Shown: piece by piece, positions 16,912-26,026 of the stretch
Position numbering within the stretch: the first letter of the stretch is position 1
Layout: each line of letters starts with the position of its first letter
Assembly (NCBI GenBank): GCA_003162935.1
Contig: PLUW01000064.1
Location: forward strand, 15,016-49,594
Length of the DNA stretch: 34,579 nt
Origin: Acidobacteriaceae bacterium
GTDB lineage: Bacteria > Acidobacteriota > Terriglobia > Terriglobales > Acidobacteriaceae
Direction of reading: 5' to 3'
Notes under the pieces: generated by a model
Databases searched by the model: none
What the model was told of the DNA's origin: nothing
What the model saw: the letters and a program-made list of their open reading frames with translations, nothing else
Made by a program: the position numbers and the translations under genes

Positions 16912-17868
16912 ATGGCGCGAAACTTCAAAGACTTGTCCGAGCGCGAGATTCTCGCGCTGGCGATTTCATTGGAAGAGGAAGACGGCCGCGTGTACGCCGA
17001 CTTTGCCGACGGACTGCGCGAAATCTATCCCGCCACCGCGGCCCTGTTCGACGATATGGGCGCCGAGGAATCCGGGCACCGGGCTTCGCTCATCGCTACC
17101 TATCGCGAGCGCTTCGGAGAGCATATTCCCCTGATCCGGCGGCAGGACGTCAAGGGCTTCGTGCAGCGCCGTCCGTTCTGGCTGACCCGTCCCTTGAAGA
17201 TTGCGGAAGTGCGTAAGCAGGCCGAGATCATGGAATTGGAGACGCGCCAGTTCTATCAAAAAGCGATCGGGCAAGTCACCGATGCCGGCGTTCGCAAACT
17301 GCTCGGCGATCTGGAGGAAGTCGAGCGCAAGCACCAGATCACGGCCGAGGCTCTGGAAGAGAAGATCACGCCAGATGTCGAGAAGAAGGAGGACGAGGCA
17401 CAACGGCGCTTGTTTGTATTGCAGATCGTGCAGCCAGGTCTGGCCGGACTGATGGATGGCTCCGTGTCGACCCTGGCTCCCGTATTCGCCGCTGCGTTTG
17501 CCACCAAGAGCAGCCACGATGCTTTACTGGTAGGTCTCGCGGCCTCAATTGGTGCTGGAATCTCCATGGCCTTTGCCGAGGCGCTCTCCGACGACGGTTC
17601 GCTGACCGGCCGCGGCCGTCCCGTGCTGCGCGGCGCGGTTACGGGATTGATGACCGCCGCCGGTGGCATCGGACACACGCTTCCATTCCTGATGAAAGAC
17701 TTCCACGTAGCCCTCATCGCGGCCGTGATGGTAGTGGCAGCCGAGTTGGCCACGATCGCCTGGATTCGGAATCGCTATATGGACACCCCGCTTCTGTCCG
17801 CCGCATTTCAGGTCGTGGTGGGCGGCGTGCTGGTCTTTGCCGTGGGCATTTGGATTGGCAGCTCGTGA
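16912..17868 (+). CDS. mbfA: ferritin-like/VIT1-CCC1 fusion, membrane-bound ferritin (MbfA-type)
   Basis: 318 aa; N-terminal rubrerythrin/erythrin helices ([22 protein letters not shown]), C-terminal VIT domain ([20 protein letters not shown]...[22 protein letters not shown]). Confidence 0.9.
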   Translation: MARNFKDLSEREILALAISLEEEDGRVYADFADGLREIYPATAALFDDMGAEESGHRASLIATYRERFGEHIPLIRRQDVKGFVQRRPFWLTRPLKIAEVRKQAEIMELETRQFYQKAIGQVTDAGVRKLLGDLEEVERKHQITAEALEEKITPDVEKKEDEAQRRLFVLQIVQPGLAGLMDGSVSTLAPVFAAAFATKSSHDALLVGLAASIGAGISMAFAEALSDDGSLTGRGRPVLRGAVTGLMTAAGGIGHTLPFLMKDFHVALIAAVMVVAAELATIAWIRNRYMDTPLLSAAFQVVVGGVLVFAVGIWIGSS

Positions 17869-17959
17869 GGATCTTGATCGTTTTGGACTCCGGTAATACA
17901 GCAACAGCGCTTTTGCACCTTGGAGTAGACTTAGAACGCGAGTTCAGGTGAGGGAACGT

Positions 17960-18181
17960 ATGCCCAATCCAGCAAATGAAGTGATCGCCAAAGATACGGA
18001 AATTCTTGGCGGGACGCCCGTGTTTCGAGGCACTCGCGTGCCGTTTCAGGCTTTGTTGGACTATCTGGAAGGCGGGCAAACGCTGGATGCGTTTCTCGAC
18101 GATTTTCCCACCGTGACTCGTGAAGCGGCAGTACACGCCCTGGAACACGCCAAATCGCTGATCGTCGCCGAACTTCAATGA
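17960..18181 (+). CDS. DUF433 domain antitoxin
   Basis: MPNPANEVIAKDTEILGGTPVFRGTRVPFQALLDYLEGGQTLDAFLDDFPTVTREAAVHALEHA; an alternative start lies at 17948. Confidence 0.88.
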   Translation: MPNPANEVIAKDTEILGGTPVFRGTRVPFQALLDYLEGGQTLDAFLDDFPTVTREAAVHALEHAKSLIVAELQ

Positions 18182-18502
18182 AACTGCTGCTGGACGAGTG
18201 TCTTCCGCGCAAACTCAAGCATCATCTGCCGGGCCATGTATGCCACACCGTTCCTGAAGCGGGTTGGGCAGGGAAGAAGAACGGCGAGTTATTGCGTCTG
18301 GCCGAGAAATCTGGTTTTGAAATCTTTCTGACGCTGGACCGAGGGATTGGAGTATGAGCAGAACCTTAAAGGACGTGAAATCTCGATCGTCTTTGTAGCG
18401 GCAAAGTCCAGTCAGCTTGCAGATTTGCTGCCTCGCATGCCTGCGGTTCTTGATGTTCTACGCTCAGTCCGGGCGGGCCAGCTTGTCCATGTGTCCGGCT
18501 GA
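18178..18502 (+). pseudogene. frameshifted DUF5615 PIN-like toxin
   Basis: ATGA overlap with the DUF433 gene; MKLLLDECLPRKLKHHLPGHVCHTVPEAGWAGKKNGELLRLAEKSGFEIFLTLDRGIG then stop (18355-18357); removing one G at about 18349-18350 restores ...LDRGIEYEQNLKGREISIVFVAAKSSQLADLLPRMPAVLDVLRSVRAGQLVHVSG*. Confidence 0.85.
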
Positions 18503-18557
18503 CTAGACGCCTCGAAAATCTCTGCGTCCCAACGCCCTCGCCAACGATCTATTTCCC

Positions 18558-19535
18558 ATGGAAGCCACCGTTCGTCCTCCAACCTGGAAGACCTTGCTGG
18601 CCTTCGCCATCATCTATTTTGTCTGGGGATCGACCTTCCTCGCCATTCGCGTCGGTGTGCGCGAGGTTCCCCCGCTCGTTCTCGCCAGCATGCGCTTCTT
18701 CATTGCCGGAGTCGTGCTCTACGGCTGGCTGCGCCTCAAAGGTACCCCGTCTCCGTCGCGGCGCCACTGGCTTGCCGCGTCGCTTCTCGCAGTCTGCATC
18801 TTCGTCGTCGATTACGGTCTATTGTTCTGGGCCGAACAACGCGTGCCTTCGGGAGTCGCCGCCGTCATGCTCGCGACCATCCCCGTCTTTATGGCGCTTT
18901 CGGAAATCATCTTTTTGCGTACGCAGCGGCTCACCTTCCGGCTGGCGCTGGCTCTTCTTGTCGGCATCGGCGGAGTAGCCGTCCTTGTGAGCCGCTCGGT
19001 AGGATTGGCCGAAGCCCCCATTGATCGCGGCGGAGCCATCGCGTTGCTCATCGCCGCCATCAGTTGGTCGATTGCCTCGGCCTTGACCCGCAAACTCCCG
19101 CTACCCGCGTCAAAAGCTATGAGCTCCGGGGCGCAAATGCTCGCGGGAGGAATTCTGCTCGCCATCGCGGCCGCCATGTTTGGCGAATTCCGCGGATTTC
19201 AAATTCAATCCGTCTCACGCGGAGCCTGGTTCGCGCTGGCCTACTTGATCGTGGCTGGGTCGATCGTCGGCTTCACCGCCTACGTCTGGCTCATCCATCA
19301 TGAATCGCCGACCAAGGTGGGCACCTATGCCTACGTCAACCCCGTCGTAGCAGTAATCATTGGATACTTTCTCGGCGGCGAGACGGTCGGTCCGAGAACC
19401 CTGCTCGGAACGCTACTCGTTCTGGTCAGCGTCGTCGTAATCACCACCACGCGCGCCAAGAAGCCGGTTGCTCTGCCATTGGTCGAACCGGCGCAAAGCT
19501 TGGCGGAGCCGCAAAGCAGTTTGGCGGAGCCATAA
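18558..19535 (+). CDS. EamA/DMT-family transporter
   Basis: 325 aa, ten hydrophobic segments, IIYFVWGSTFLAIRVGVREVPPLVLASMRF and YVNPVVAVIIGYFLGGE signatures. Confidence 0.92.
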   Translation: MEATVRPPTWKTLLAFAIIYFVWGSTFLAIRVGVREVPPLVLASMRFFIAGVVLYGWLRLKGTPSPSRRHWLAASLLAVCIFVVDYGLLFWAEQRVPSGVAAVMLATIPVFMALSEIIFLRTQRLTFRLALALLVGIGGVAVLVSRSVGLAEAPIDRGGAIALLIAAISWSIASALTRKLPLPASKAMSSGAQMLAGGILLAIAAAMFGEFRGFQIQSVSRGAWFALAYLIVAGSIVGFTAYVWLIHHESPTKVGTYAYVNPVVAVIIGYFLGGETVGPRTLLGTLLVLVSVVVITTTRAKKPVALPLVEPAQSLAEPQSSLAEP

Positions 19536-19570
19536 CCGCAGCCCCGCCACCCTGGATCACACCTGCCTCG

Positions 19571-20563
19571 TCATTTCACGCTGATCGCGTCATGATCGTA
19601 ATACTCATACGCCGACATGGGCTTCTCGCCGCCCTTCTTCCAAATCCTGCTCTCCGCGGGCAGCTTGCCTAATACTTTTGCCATTTCGCGCACGTGCATC
19701 GCCACCGATCCGCAGCACGATCCTATGTAGTTGATGCCGATTTCCTTGGCTTGCTTCGCGTAGTCTCCCATTTGTTTGCGCGTAAGTTGCAGTGGATCGA
19801 GAGCATACGGAAATTCCGGGAGACTCGTAAAGTCCGGCTTGGCCGCCGGAGTGTTGTAAGCCACCGGCTGGCAGGCCAGATAACCGTCGACGGCTTTCCG
19901 CATCTGTTCCATGGGACCGAGAATGTGCTGCGGCGGGCGCAGACAGTTCATGCCTACAATATCTGCGCCGGCATCCAAAAGAGTCTTGGCGGCCGTGGCC
20001 GCGTCGATGCCTTCGGCGGTCTCATCCTTGTTTTCGAAGCAGATGGTGACCATGACGGGAAGTCCAGTCTTCTTGGCGCGCTCCACGCAAAGCAGCGCCT
20101 CCCCTAACCACGAGAAAGTCTCTCCGATGATGAAGTCAATGCCTTCTTCGCACTGCACTTTCAATTGTTCGTCGAAGGTCTGACGGACGCGGTCGTCGGC
20201 GGTCGGGCTCTTCGGCTCGTACATCCAGGTCAGACTCAGGTTGCCCGCGACCAGGCATTGGTCGCCTGCGACTTCCTTCGCCACGCGCACGGCGCTGCGA
20301 TTGATGTCCTCCACCCGATCCTCGAGGCCGACCGTCGCCAACTTGTCGCGGCTGGCGTAGAAAGTCAAAGCCTGCAGAACTTCAGCTCCCGCTTCGCGCA
20401 TCTCGACGTGCATCTCGCGCAGCGCCGTCGGGTAAATGATCGCCACTTCGGGCGTGAACGGACCGGGACGCACCCAACCGCGCTTTTCCAGTTCGAGCAA
20501 ATAACCGCCATCGCCGAGGACGGGGCCGTGCTTCAATCGTTCGAGAATTCCTTGCTTGGGCAT
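19571..20563 (-). CDS. homocysteine S-methyltransferase family protein (BHMT-like)
   Basis: from MPKQGILERLKHGPVLGDGGYLLEL (GGAG upstream); IGETFSWLGEAL, VGMNCLRPP, GINYIGSCCGS zinc motif. Confidence 0.88.
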   Translation of the reverse strand: MPKQGILERLKHGPVLGDGGYLLELEKRGWVRPGPFTPEVAIIYPTALREMHVEMREAGAEVLQALTFYASRDKLATVGLEDRVEDINRSAVRVAKEVAGDQCLVAGNLSLTWMYEPKSPTADDRVRQTFDEQLKVQCEEGIDFIIGETFSWLGEALLCVERAKKTGLPVMVTICFENKDETAEGIDAATAAKTLLDAGADIVGMNCLRPPQHILGPMEQMRKAVDGYLACQPVAYNTPAAKPDFTSLPEFPYALDPLQLTRKQMGDYAKQAKEIGINYIGSCCGSVAMHVREMAKVLGKLPAESRIWKKGGEKPMSAYEYYDHDAISVK

Positions 20564-20585
20564 GATTTCTCCTTTGAGAATGCGG

Positions 20586-21095
20586 CTACTTTTTTGCTTC
20601 CAAAATGCGTTCGATTTGCAATACGTGATTGATGTCGTGACCCGCCACCATACGCACGATATGCTCAATGGACTCCTGGCCCCGCTCGGCATGCTGGCCG
20701 AAGTGCTTCCACTGCGCGGGCGAAATCGACGTGACCAGCGCGAGATTCGCTTCGCGCACGACGCGGTGCAGTTCAATCGATTTGTGCGGGTCTCGCTTCT
20801 CGTAGTGCCCGGCCGTGACCCATGCGTTTTGATCGTAGGCCTGCACGTGCGTCCCGGGATCTCCAAGAATGGAGCGCATCCGCCATCCGATTACGATTTC
20901 GACGTCGGCAAGGTGAGCCAGAATCTCCGCCACCGACCATTTCTCCGGCGCCGGCCGCTTGCGAAGTTTTGCCGTCGGGACGCCTTTGATCAGCCGACCT
21001 AGTTTCCTGTTGGTCTTGGATTGGATCTTGATGGGGTCTTGTCCCAGAGCATTCGAGAGGATGCGCCTCGTGTATTGCTGTGCGGTTTCCGGCAT
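20586..21095 (-). CDS. DinB-family protein
   Basis: 169 aa; KWSVAEILAHLADVEIVIGWRMRSIL ... VRMVAGHDINHVLQIERIL. Confidence 0.9.
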   Translation of the reverse strand: MPETAQQYTRRILSNALGQDPIKIQSKTNRKLGRLIKGVPTAKLRKRPAPEKWSVAEILAHLADVEIVIGWRMRSILGDPGTHVQAYDQNAWVTAGHYEKRDPHKSIELHRVVREANLALVTSISPAQWKHFGQHAERGQESIEHIVRMVAGHDINHVLQIERILEAKK

Positions 21096-21139
21096 TTGGA
21101 ATCTCCTTATCTTGAATCAGACCCTGAATCTTACACTGC

Positions 21140-21238
21140 TAGGGTAGTTTCTGATTAAGCCCCCGGGGTCCCCCGTGCGACCCTGTGTACCCTGTGGTTT
21201 ATGCCTTCTGCCGACACTGAATCAGAGCTTTCCTAATC
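21140..21238 (+). repeat. dispersed repeat family A, copy 2
   Basis: TAGGGTAGTTTCTGATTAAG...CCCCCGTGCGACCCTGTGTACCCTGTGGTTTA...CCGACACTGAATCAGAGCTTTCCTAATC; abuts and includes the stop of the minus-strand gene at 21233. Confidence 0.85.
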
Positions 21239-22411
21239 ATCTTTGTACTCAAAATCCGCTTTGATGGGGCTGCCTTCCGTAAACCGCGTCGGGCGGAACG
21301 GAGTTAAGTCCACCGCTTTGGTTCTGCCTTCTAAAATCAGCTCCGACATCACCAACCCAATCGCCGGAGAAATCTTGAATCCCATGCCAGAAAAACCGGC
21401 GCACAGATACAAGCCCTCCACTCCAGGCACGCGGCCCAGCAGCGGCCGCGAGTCGGGAGTCACGTCATAGACGCCCGTTACTCCTCGCATAACTTCGGCG
21501 CTCTCCAGCTTGGGTACTCGGCGCGCCGATCTTTCGATGATGTCTTCCAGATCGGTTTCAGAGGGCCTCTGCGGAAAATTATCGGGGTCGATCGGCCGCT
21601 TGCCGTAGAAATCACCGATCAGGAATTTGTCACTGCCATCGGATCGAAAATAGGTAGCCGTCACCGAGTCGATGCACGCCGCTCCCGGTTTCATCGTCGG
21701 CGCGTTCTTCAGGATGGCCACCTGGTGAAATTCCGTTTCAATCGGCGGATCGAATCCCGTGGACTGGAACAGAGGACGCGTCCACGGCCCCGCAGCCGCG
21801 ATGACGACGGGAGCGTGAATCTCGCCCTGCTCGGTTTGCACTCCGCCGATCCGCCCCGACTCAATTAGAAAATTAGTTGCACGGGTCTTCGAGAGATAAG
21901 TTGCACCCGATTCCCGCGCCGCAGTCAGGAAATCGTTGGCGACAACGTTGCCGTCGCCATATCCCGAATCCGGCTCATACGCGGCCAGTTCCACTTCATC
22001 CACTTGCCAGTCGGGTTCGAGTTCCTTGAGTTGAAGGCGGTCGATCAGTTCGACCTTCGCGCCCAGACCCCTTTGCATGGCGACGTTCTGTTTCAGCAAC
22101 TCGGATTCGCCGGGATGCACAATGCGCACGAATCCAGTCCTGCGAAACTCGCCCGTCTCGCCCACAATGTCGCGCCAGTTGTGGAAAATCTTCAGGCTGA
22201 TGAGGGCCAGTTCGACTTCCGGCGGAAAGCTGTAATGCATGCGAACCAGGGCCGAAGAGCGTCCACTTCCGCCGCTTCCTGCATGCTCCCTGTCGATGAC
22301 AAGAATGCGCCCAGCGTTGCGGCGCGCCAGATGGAAGGCGATGGATGCCCCCATCACGCCAGCGCCCAGAATGATGAAGTCGGCGGTTTTAAGCAGGCCG
22401 TTTCCGCTCAT
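21233..22411 (-). CDS. FAD-dependent oxidoreductase, DadA/sarcosine oxidase beta-like
   Basis: 392 aa from MSGNGLLKTADFIILGAGVMGASIAFHLARR; GRSSALVRMHYSFPPEVELAL; GLYLCAGFSGMGFKISPAIG; ATGA overlap with the upstream gene. Confidence 0.85.
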   Translation of the reverse strand: MSGNGLLKTADFIILGAGVMGASIAFHLARRNAGRILVIDREHAGSGGSGRSSALVRMHYSFPPEVELALISLKIFHNWRDIVGETGEFRRTGFVRIVHPGESELLKQNVAMQRGLGAKVELIDRLQLKELEPDWQVDEVELAAYEPDSGYGDGNVVANDFLTAARESGATYLSKTRATNFLIESGRIGGVQTEQGEIHAPVVIAAAGPWTRPLFQSTGFDPPIETEFHQVAILKNAPTMKPGAACIDSVTATYFRSDGSDKFLIGDFYGKRPIDPDNFPQRPSETDLEDIIERSARRVPKLESAEVMRGVTGVYDVTPDSRPLLGRVPGVEGLYLCAGFSGMGFKISPAIGLVMSELILEGRTKAVDLTPFRPTRFTEGSPIKADFEYKDD

Positions 22412-24036
22412 GCCACCGCCTCCCTGAATTTGCCTTTCTTTAAGTCGCGTAACACCTGGTGCGCCGAGTTGTGTCCCGGCGCTCCCGTAACGCCTCCGCC
22501 GGGGTGCGCCCCCGCGCCACAAAGATAAAGCCCGCCGATAGGCGTCCGATACTGCGACCATCCGGCGACCGGCCGATTGAAAAATAGCTGTTCCAGCGTC
22601 AAGTCGCCATGAAAAATGTTGCCCTCTGTGAGCCCGTAGGTGCGTTCCAGATCGAGCGGAGTAAGAACCTGACGGGCGATAATCGCGCCCGGCACATTCG
22701 GCGCATACTCCGCGACCTTCTTCACCACCCGGTCGCCCAGCAGTTCGCGATTCTCGTCCCAATTGCCCTGGCGAAGTTTGTAGGGAACATACTGCACAAA
22801 GCACGTCATCACATGCTTGCCGGCAGGAGCGAGCGACGGATCGGCGTTCGTAGCAATCACGCAATCCACCCAGAGCTGCTCTGGGATTTCTCCAAACTTC
22901 GCAATGTCGTAGCAACGCTCAGCGAATTCCAGTGAGGGCACAAGCGTAAAAAGCGAGCGTTGTTGTGGATCATACCCGGCCGGCGTTCCCGTGAAGCGCG
23001 GTTCTTCCGCCAACACCATGTTGACTTTGGCGCAAGGACCCTCCATCTTGATGCCGCGAATCGATCGCACAAAATCGTCCGGCATATCGCGCTCCTGCAC
23101 CATCCCCAGGAAGGTGCGCTTCGGGTCGGCGTTCGACAGCACCACCCGCGCTCGGATTTCGGTCCCATCTTCAAGAACCACGGCCCGCACTCTGCCGTCC
23201 CGCACATCGATCTGCTGCACCGAACTGCCGGTCCGAATCTCCGCCCCAAATCCTCGTGCCGCTTTCGCCATGGCGTTGGTGATCGAACCCATGCCGCCCA
23301 TCACGTGTCCGTAGAAGCCTTGCTGGTCGTGTTCTCCTCCGCTGAGTAAGTGAAACAGCAGGCCCAGCGCCGTCCCCGGCTGGTAGGGACCTCCGTGTTT
23401 GCCATAAACGTTGTTGGCGAGGAACAGCGTCTTCACCTTTTCCGATTCGTAGTTGCGGTCGAGAAAGTCGCCCAGACTGCCCGTAAGAAACGACACCAGT
23501 TGCGAGATTTCCGTTGTCGAGATGCCCCGGAAGCGCTTGCCCGCGCGAAACAGTTCCGACCAGCCGCCAAAAGATTGCGTCCCCGGCTCCGGCGGAGGCT
23601 CCAGAAAAAATGGTTGCAGATAGCGCGCCAGTTTCTTCAGTTGATCGTCGACCCGAACAAAAGTCTCAGCGTCCTTCGGCGAAATCTTGCGAAGCTCTTC
23701 CACAACTCGCTCGCGTTTCGACCACCACGACACAACATGTCCGTCGGGAAACGGAACCTGCAGCGCCGGGTCGCACGGAACCATGCGCAGTCCGTGGTCG
23801 CCGAGATGAAGATCGCGGATCACTTCCGGCCGCAGCATGCTCGCAATGTACGAAGTGGTGGAAGCGCGGCAACCAGGTGCAATCTCCTCCGTGACGCAGC
23901 ATCCACCGACAATGTCGCGGCGTTCGAGCACGAGAGTCGAGTATCCCGCCCGCGCCAGATACGCGGCCGCAGTCAGGCCGTTGTGGCCCGCGCCGATGAC
24001 GACGGAATCGTAGATGGGATTTGCCACGCTGGGCAT
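22408..24036 (-). CDS. NAD(P)/FAD-dependent oxidoreductase, phytoene desaturase/PYROXD2-like
   Basis: 542 aa; YDSVVIGAGHNGLTAAAYLARAGYSTLVLERRDIVGGCCVTEE ... PIGGLYLCGAGAHPGGGVTGAPGHNSA. Confidence 0.9.
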   Translation of the reverse strand: MPSVANPIYDSVVIGAGHNGLTAAAYLARAGYSTLVLERRDIVGGCCVTEEIAPGCRASTTSYIASMLRPEVIRDLHLGDHGLRMVPCDPALQVPFPDGHVVSWWSKRERVVEELRKISPKDAETFVRVDDQLKKLARYLQPFFLEPPPEPGTQSFGGWSELFRAGKRFRGISTTEISQLVSFLTGSLGDFLDRNYESEKVKTLFLANNVYGKHGGPYQPGTALGLLFHLLSGGEHDQQGFYGHVMGGMGSITNAMAKAARGFGAEIRTGSSVQQIDVRDGRVRAVVLEDGTEIRARVVLSNADPKRTFLGMVQERDMPDDFVRSIRGIKMEGPCAKVNMVLAEEPRFTGTPAGYDPQQRSLFTLVPSLEFAERCYDIAKFGEIPEQLWVDCVIATNADPSLAPAGKHVMTCFVQYVPYKLRQGNWDENRELLGDRVVKKVAEYAPNVPGAIIARQVLTPLDLERTYGLTEGNIFHGDLTLEQLFFNRPVAGWSQYRTPIGGLYLCGAGAHPGGGVTGAPGHNSAHQVLRDLKKGKFREAVA

Positions 24037-24041
24037 AAGAA

Positions 24042-24054
24042 TGACCCTTGGTCA
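24042..24054. promoter_or_regulatory. TetR-type operator, copy 1
   Basis: TGACC-CTT-GGTCA palindrome 5 nt upstream of the start codon of the minus-strand oxidoreductase. Confidence 0.75.
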
Positions 24055-24141
24055 AAACAACAAAACGCCTTGGTGGAAGAAGGTACCGAAAGACCCTTAA
24101 AAAAGCCATTGAAAAATAGTTTGCCAGTGCTGTATTGTTTT

Positions 24142-24154
24142 TGACCAAGGGTCA
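24142..24154. promoter_or_regulatory. TetR-type operator, copy 2
   Basis: TGACC-AAG-GGTCA palindrome just downstream of TTGAAA(24109)-N18-TATTGT(24133) and 20 nt upstream of tetR ATG 24174. Confidence 0.75.
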
Positions 24155-24173
24155 AAAGGTGGGGGGATCGGCC

Positions 24174-24884
24174 ATGGATAATATCACCAACAGTCTGGCA
24201 AAACCGACTCAGATGAGGCGCGACATCAAGCCGCGTCCGCGTTCCGAAGCCAAGCGGGCGCAGATCGTCGAAGTAGCCATCCGGCATTTTGCTGAGCGCG
24301 GCTACAGCGCGGCACGCGTCGAAGACATCGCCGCCCAGTTAGGAATCGCCAAAGGATCGGTCTTTCAGCACTTCAAGAGCAAAGACGGATTGTTCTTCGA
24401 AGCCTACAAAAAAGCCGTGCAGTCGTTCCCGAAGTATATGCAGGCCCCGCCGGAGGCGCAGGACCAGGGCTTTTTTGCCGTCCTGCGCTACTGGCTCGTC
24501 CGCACCGAGAACATGGTCCGCGACAACTGGTCGTCCTATCGAATCTATCTCGTGGGCAACTACGGGACCGATCTGGCGCTGCGAAGGGAAATCAATCGTT
24601 TCCTCGTAGCCGAAGATCCTTACGGCTGGCGCGACTTCGTGAGCTTCGGAGCGAAGCGGCAGGAATTGCGAACCGATCTCGATGTCGACATGGTCGGATC
24701 GATTCTGGAGTGGACCATGGACCGTTTTCAGGACGCGCTCCTAACCGAGGAATTAGATCCAGGCCTGTTCCGCAAGTCGGGTTCGGTTCCCGAGAAAAAA
24801 GAAGCGCGCATCGATCAGTTTGTGGAATTGTTACGGCGCGCCATCGGTTCGGAGAAAGCTCAAGTCACGGGGAGAAAAGCATGA
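24174..24884 (+). CDS. TetR/AcrR-family transcriptional regulator
   Basis: from MDNITNSLAKPTQMRRD; EAKRAQIVEVAIRHFAERGYSAARVEDIAAQLGIAKGSVFQHFKSKDGLFFEAYKKAV. Confidence 0.93.
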   Translation: MDNITNSLAKPTQMRRDIKPRPRSEAKRAQIVEVAIRHFAERGYSAARVEDIAAQLGIAKGSVFQHFKSKDGLFFEAYKKAVQSFPKYMQAPPEAQDQGFFAVLRYWLVRTENMVRDNWSSYRIYLVGNYGTDLALRREINRFLVAEDPYGWRDFVSFGAKRQELRTDLDVDMVGSILEWTMDRFQDALLTEELDPGLFRKSGSVPEKKEARIDQFVELLRRAIGSEKAQVTGRKA

Positions 24885-26026
24885 GCGGGATGAACGTCGG
24901 GATGAACGTCAAAGAGATTCTTGCCAGTTATGACAGTGCCGCGCCGCTCACCGAAGCGTCGACGATCCCCGCGCCCTGGTATGTCGATGCGCGCATTGCC
25001 GAACTCGAAACGCAGACCGTTTTCTCGCGTACCTGGCAGGTCATGGGCCGCGTCGATCAAGTGGCCAAGCCGGGGCAGTTCGTGAGCGCAACCGTTGCCG
25101 GAGAGCCGCTGGTCGCCGTGCGCGGCAACGATGGCGTGCTCCGCGCGTTCTATAACGTGTGCCGCCACCACGCCGCCGCGGTCGTGACCGAGCCCTGTGG
25201 CCATGCCTCGATCCTCCACTGTCCCTATCACGGCTGGAACTACGGCCTCGACGGCGCCCTCAAGGGTATGCCCGAGTTCGATGGCGTGAAGAACTTCGAA
25301 CGCAAAGACAACGGCCTCGTTCCCGTGAAAGTAGACACCTGGGAACAATTCGTCTTCGTGAATCTCGACCCAGCTGCCGCTCCGCTGGCCGAGTTTCTCG
25401 GTGGAATCGTAAAGCGCGTCGCTCCCCTCGGATTGAGCAAGCTGCACTACTTCGCCACCAAGAGTTATGACATCCACTGCAACTGGAAAGTCTTTGTCGA
25501 TAACTATCTCGACGGCGGATACCACGTCCCGCATCTGCACAAGGCGTTAAGCTCGGTGCTCGATTACAAGCAATACACCATCGAGAATGAAGATCGCTTC
25601 TGCCTCCAGTCGACTCCCATGGTGAGTTCAGACGAAGACGCGGCCACCGGCATCACCCGCCGCGGCGACCGCGCCTGGTATTTCTGGCTCCATCCAAACT
25701 TCATGTTCAACTGCTATGAAGGATACTTGGACACAAACCTGGTCATTCCGATCGACGTCGATCACTGCCGCGTGATCTTCGATTTCTACTTCAGCGACGT
25801 AAGCGAAGCGGCCCGCGCCTACAACGAGCAAAGTGTAGCCGTAGGCAACCGCGTGCAAGACGAAGATCTTGGCATCTGTGAAGCCGTCCAGCGCGGCCTG
25901 AAATCCCGCGCCTACAAGGCTGGCCGGCTCTCAGTGCGCCGCGAAGCCGGAGAACAGCTCTTTCATCAGTTGCTCGCCGCCGATCTGAAGACCGGCATGA
26001 GAGAACCCGCGCTGGTGAGCGATTAG
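24881..26026 (+). CDS. Rieske non-heme iron oxygenase alpha subunit, choline monooxygenase-like
   Basis: 381 aa; Rieske CRHHAAAVVTEPCGHASILHCPYHGW; catalytic DNYLDGGYHVPHLH; ATGA overlap with tetR. Confidence 0.9.
   Translation: MSGMNVGMNVKEILASYDSAAPLTEASTIPAPWYVDARIAELETQTVFSRTWQVMGRVDQVAKPGQFVSATVAGEPLVAVRGNDGVLRAFYNVCRHHAAAVVTEPCGHASILHCPYHGWNYGLDGALKGMPEFDGVKNFERKDNGLVPVKVDTWEQFVFVNLDPAAAPLAEFLGGIVKRVAPLGLSKLHYFATKSYDIHCNWKVFVDNYLDGGYHVPHLHKALSSVLDYKQYTIENEDRFCLQSTPMVSSDEDAATGITRRGDRAWYFWLHPNFMFNCYEGYLDTNLVIPIDVDHCRVIFDFYFSDVSEAARAYNEQSVAVGNRVQDEDLGICEAVQRGLKSRAYKAGRLSVRREAGEQLFHQLLAADLKTGMREPALVSD

Noticed and set aside
19491-19535. Tandem repeat at the 3' end of the EamA gene (QSLAEPQSSLAEP)
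   Set aside because: Short, imperfect C-terminal slippage repeat with no further structure.
20564-20866. N-terminal extension of the homocysteine methyltransferase ORF
   Set aside because: Out-of-frame shadow of the DinB gene; the real start MPKQGIL at 20563 has a good Shine-Dalgarno sequence.
22412-22915. N-terminal extension of the DadA-like ORF
   Set aside because: Overlaps the upstream oxidoreductase in another frame; the start at 22411 (ATGA overlap, MSGNGLLKTADFIILGAG) fits homologues.
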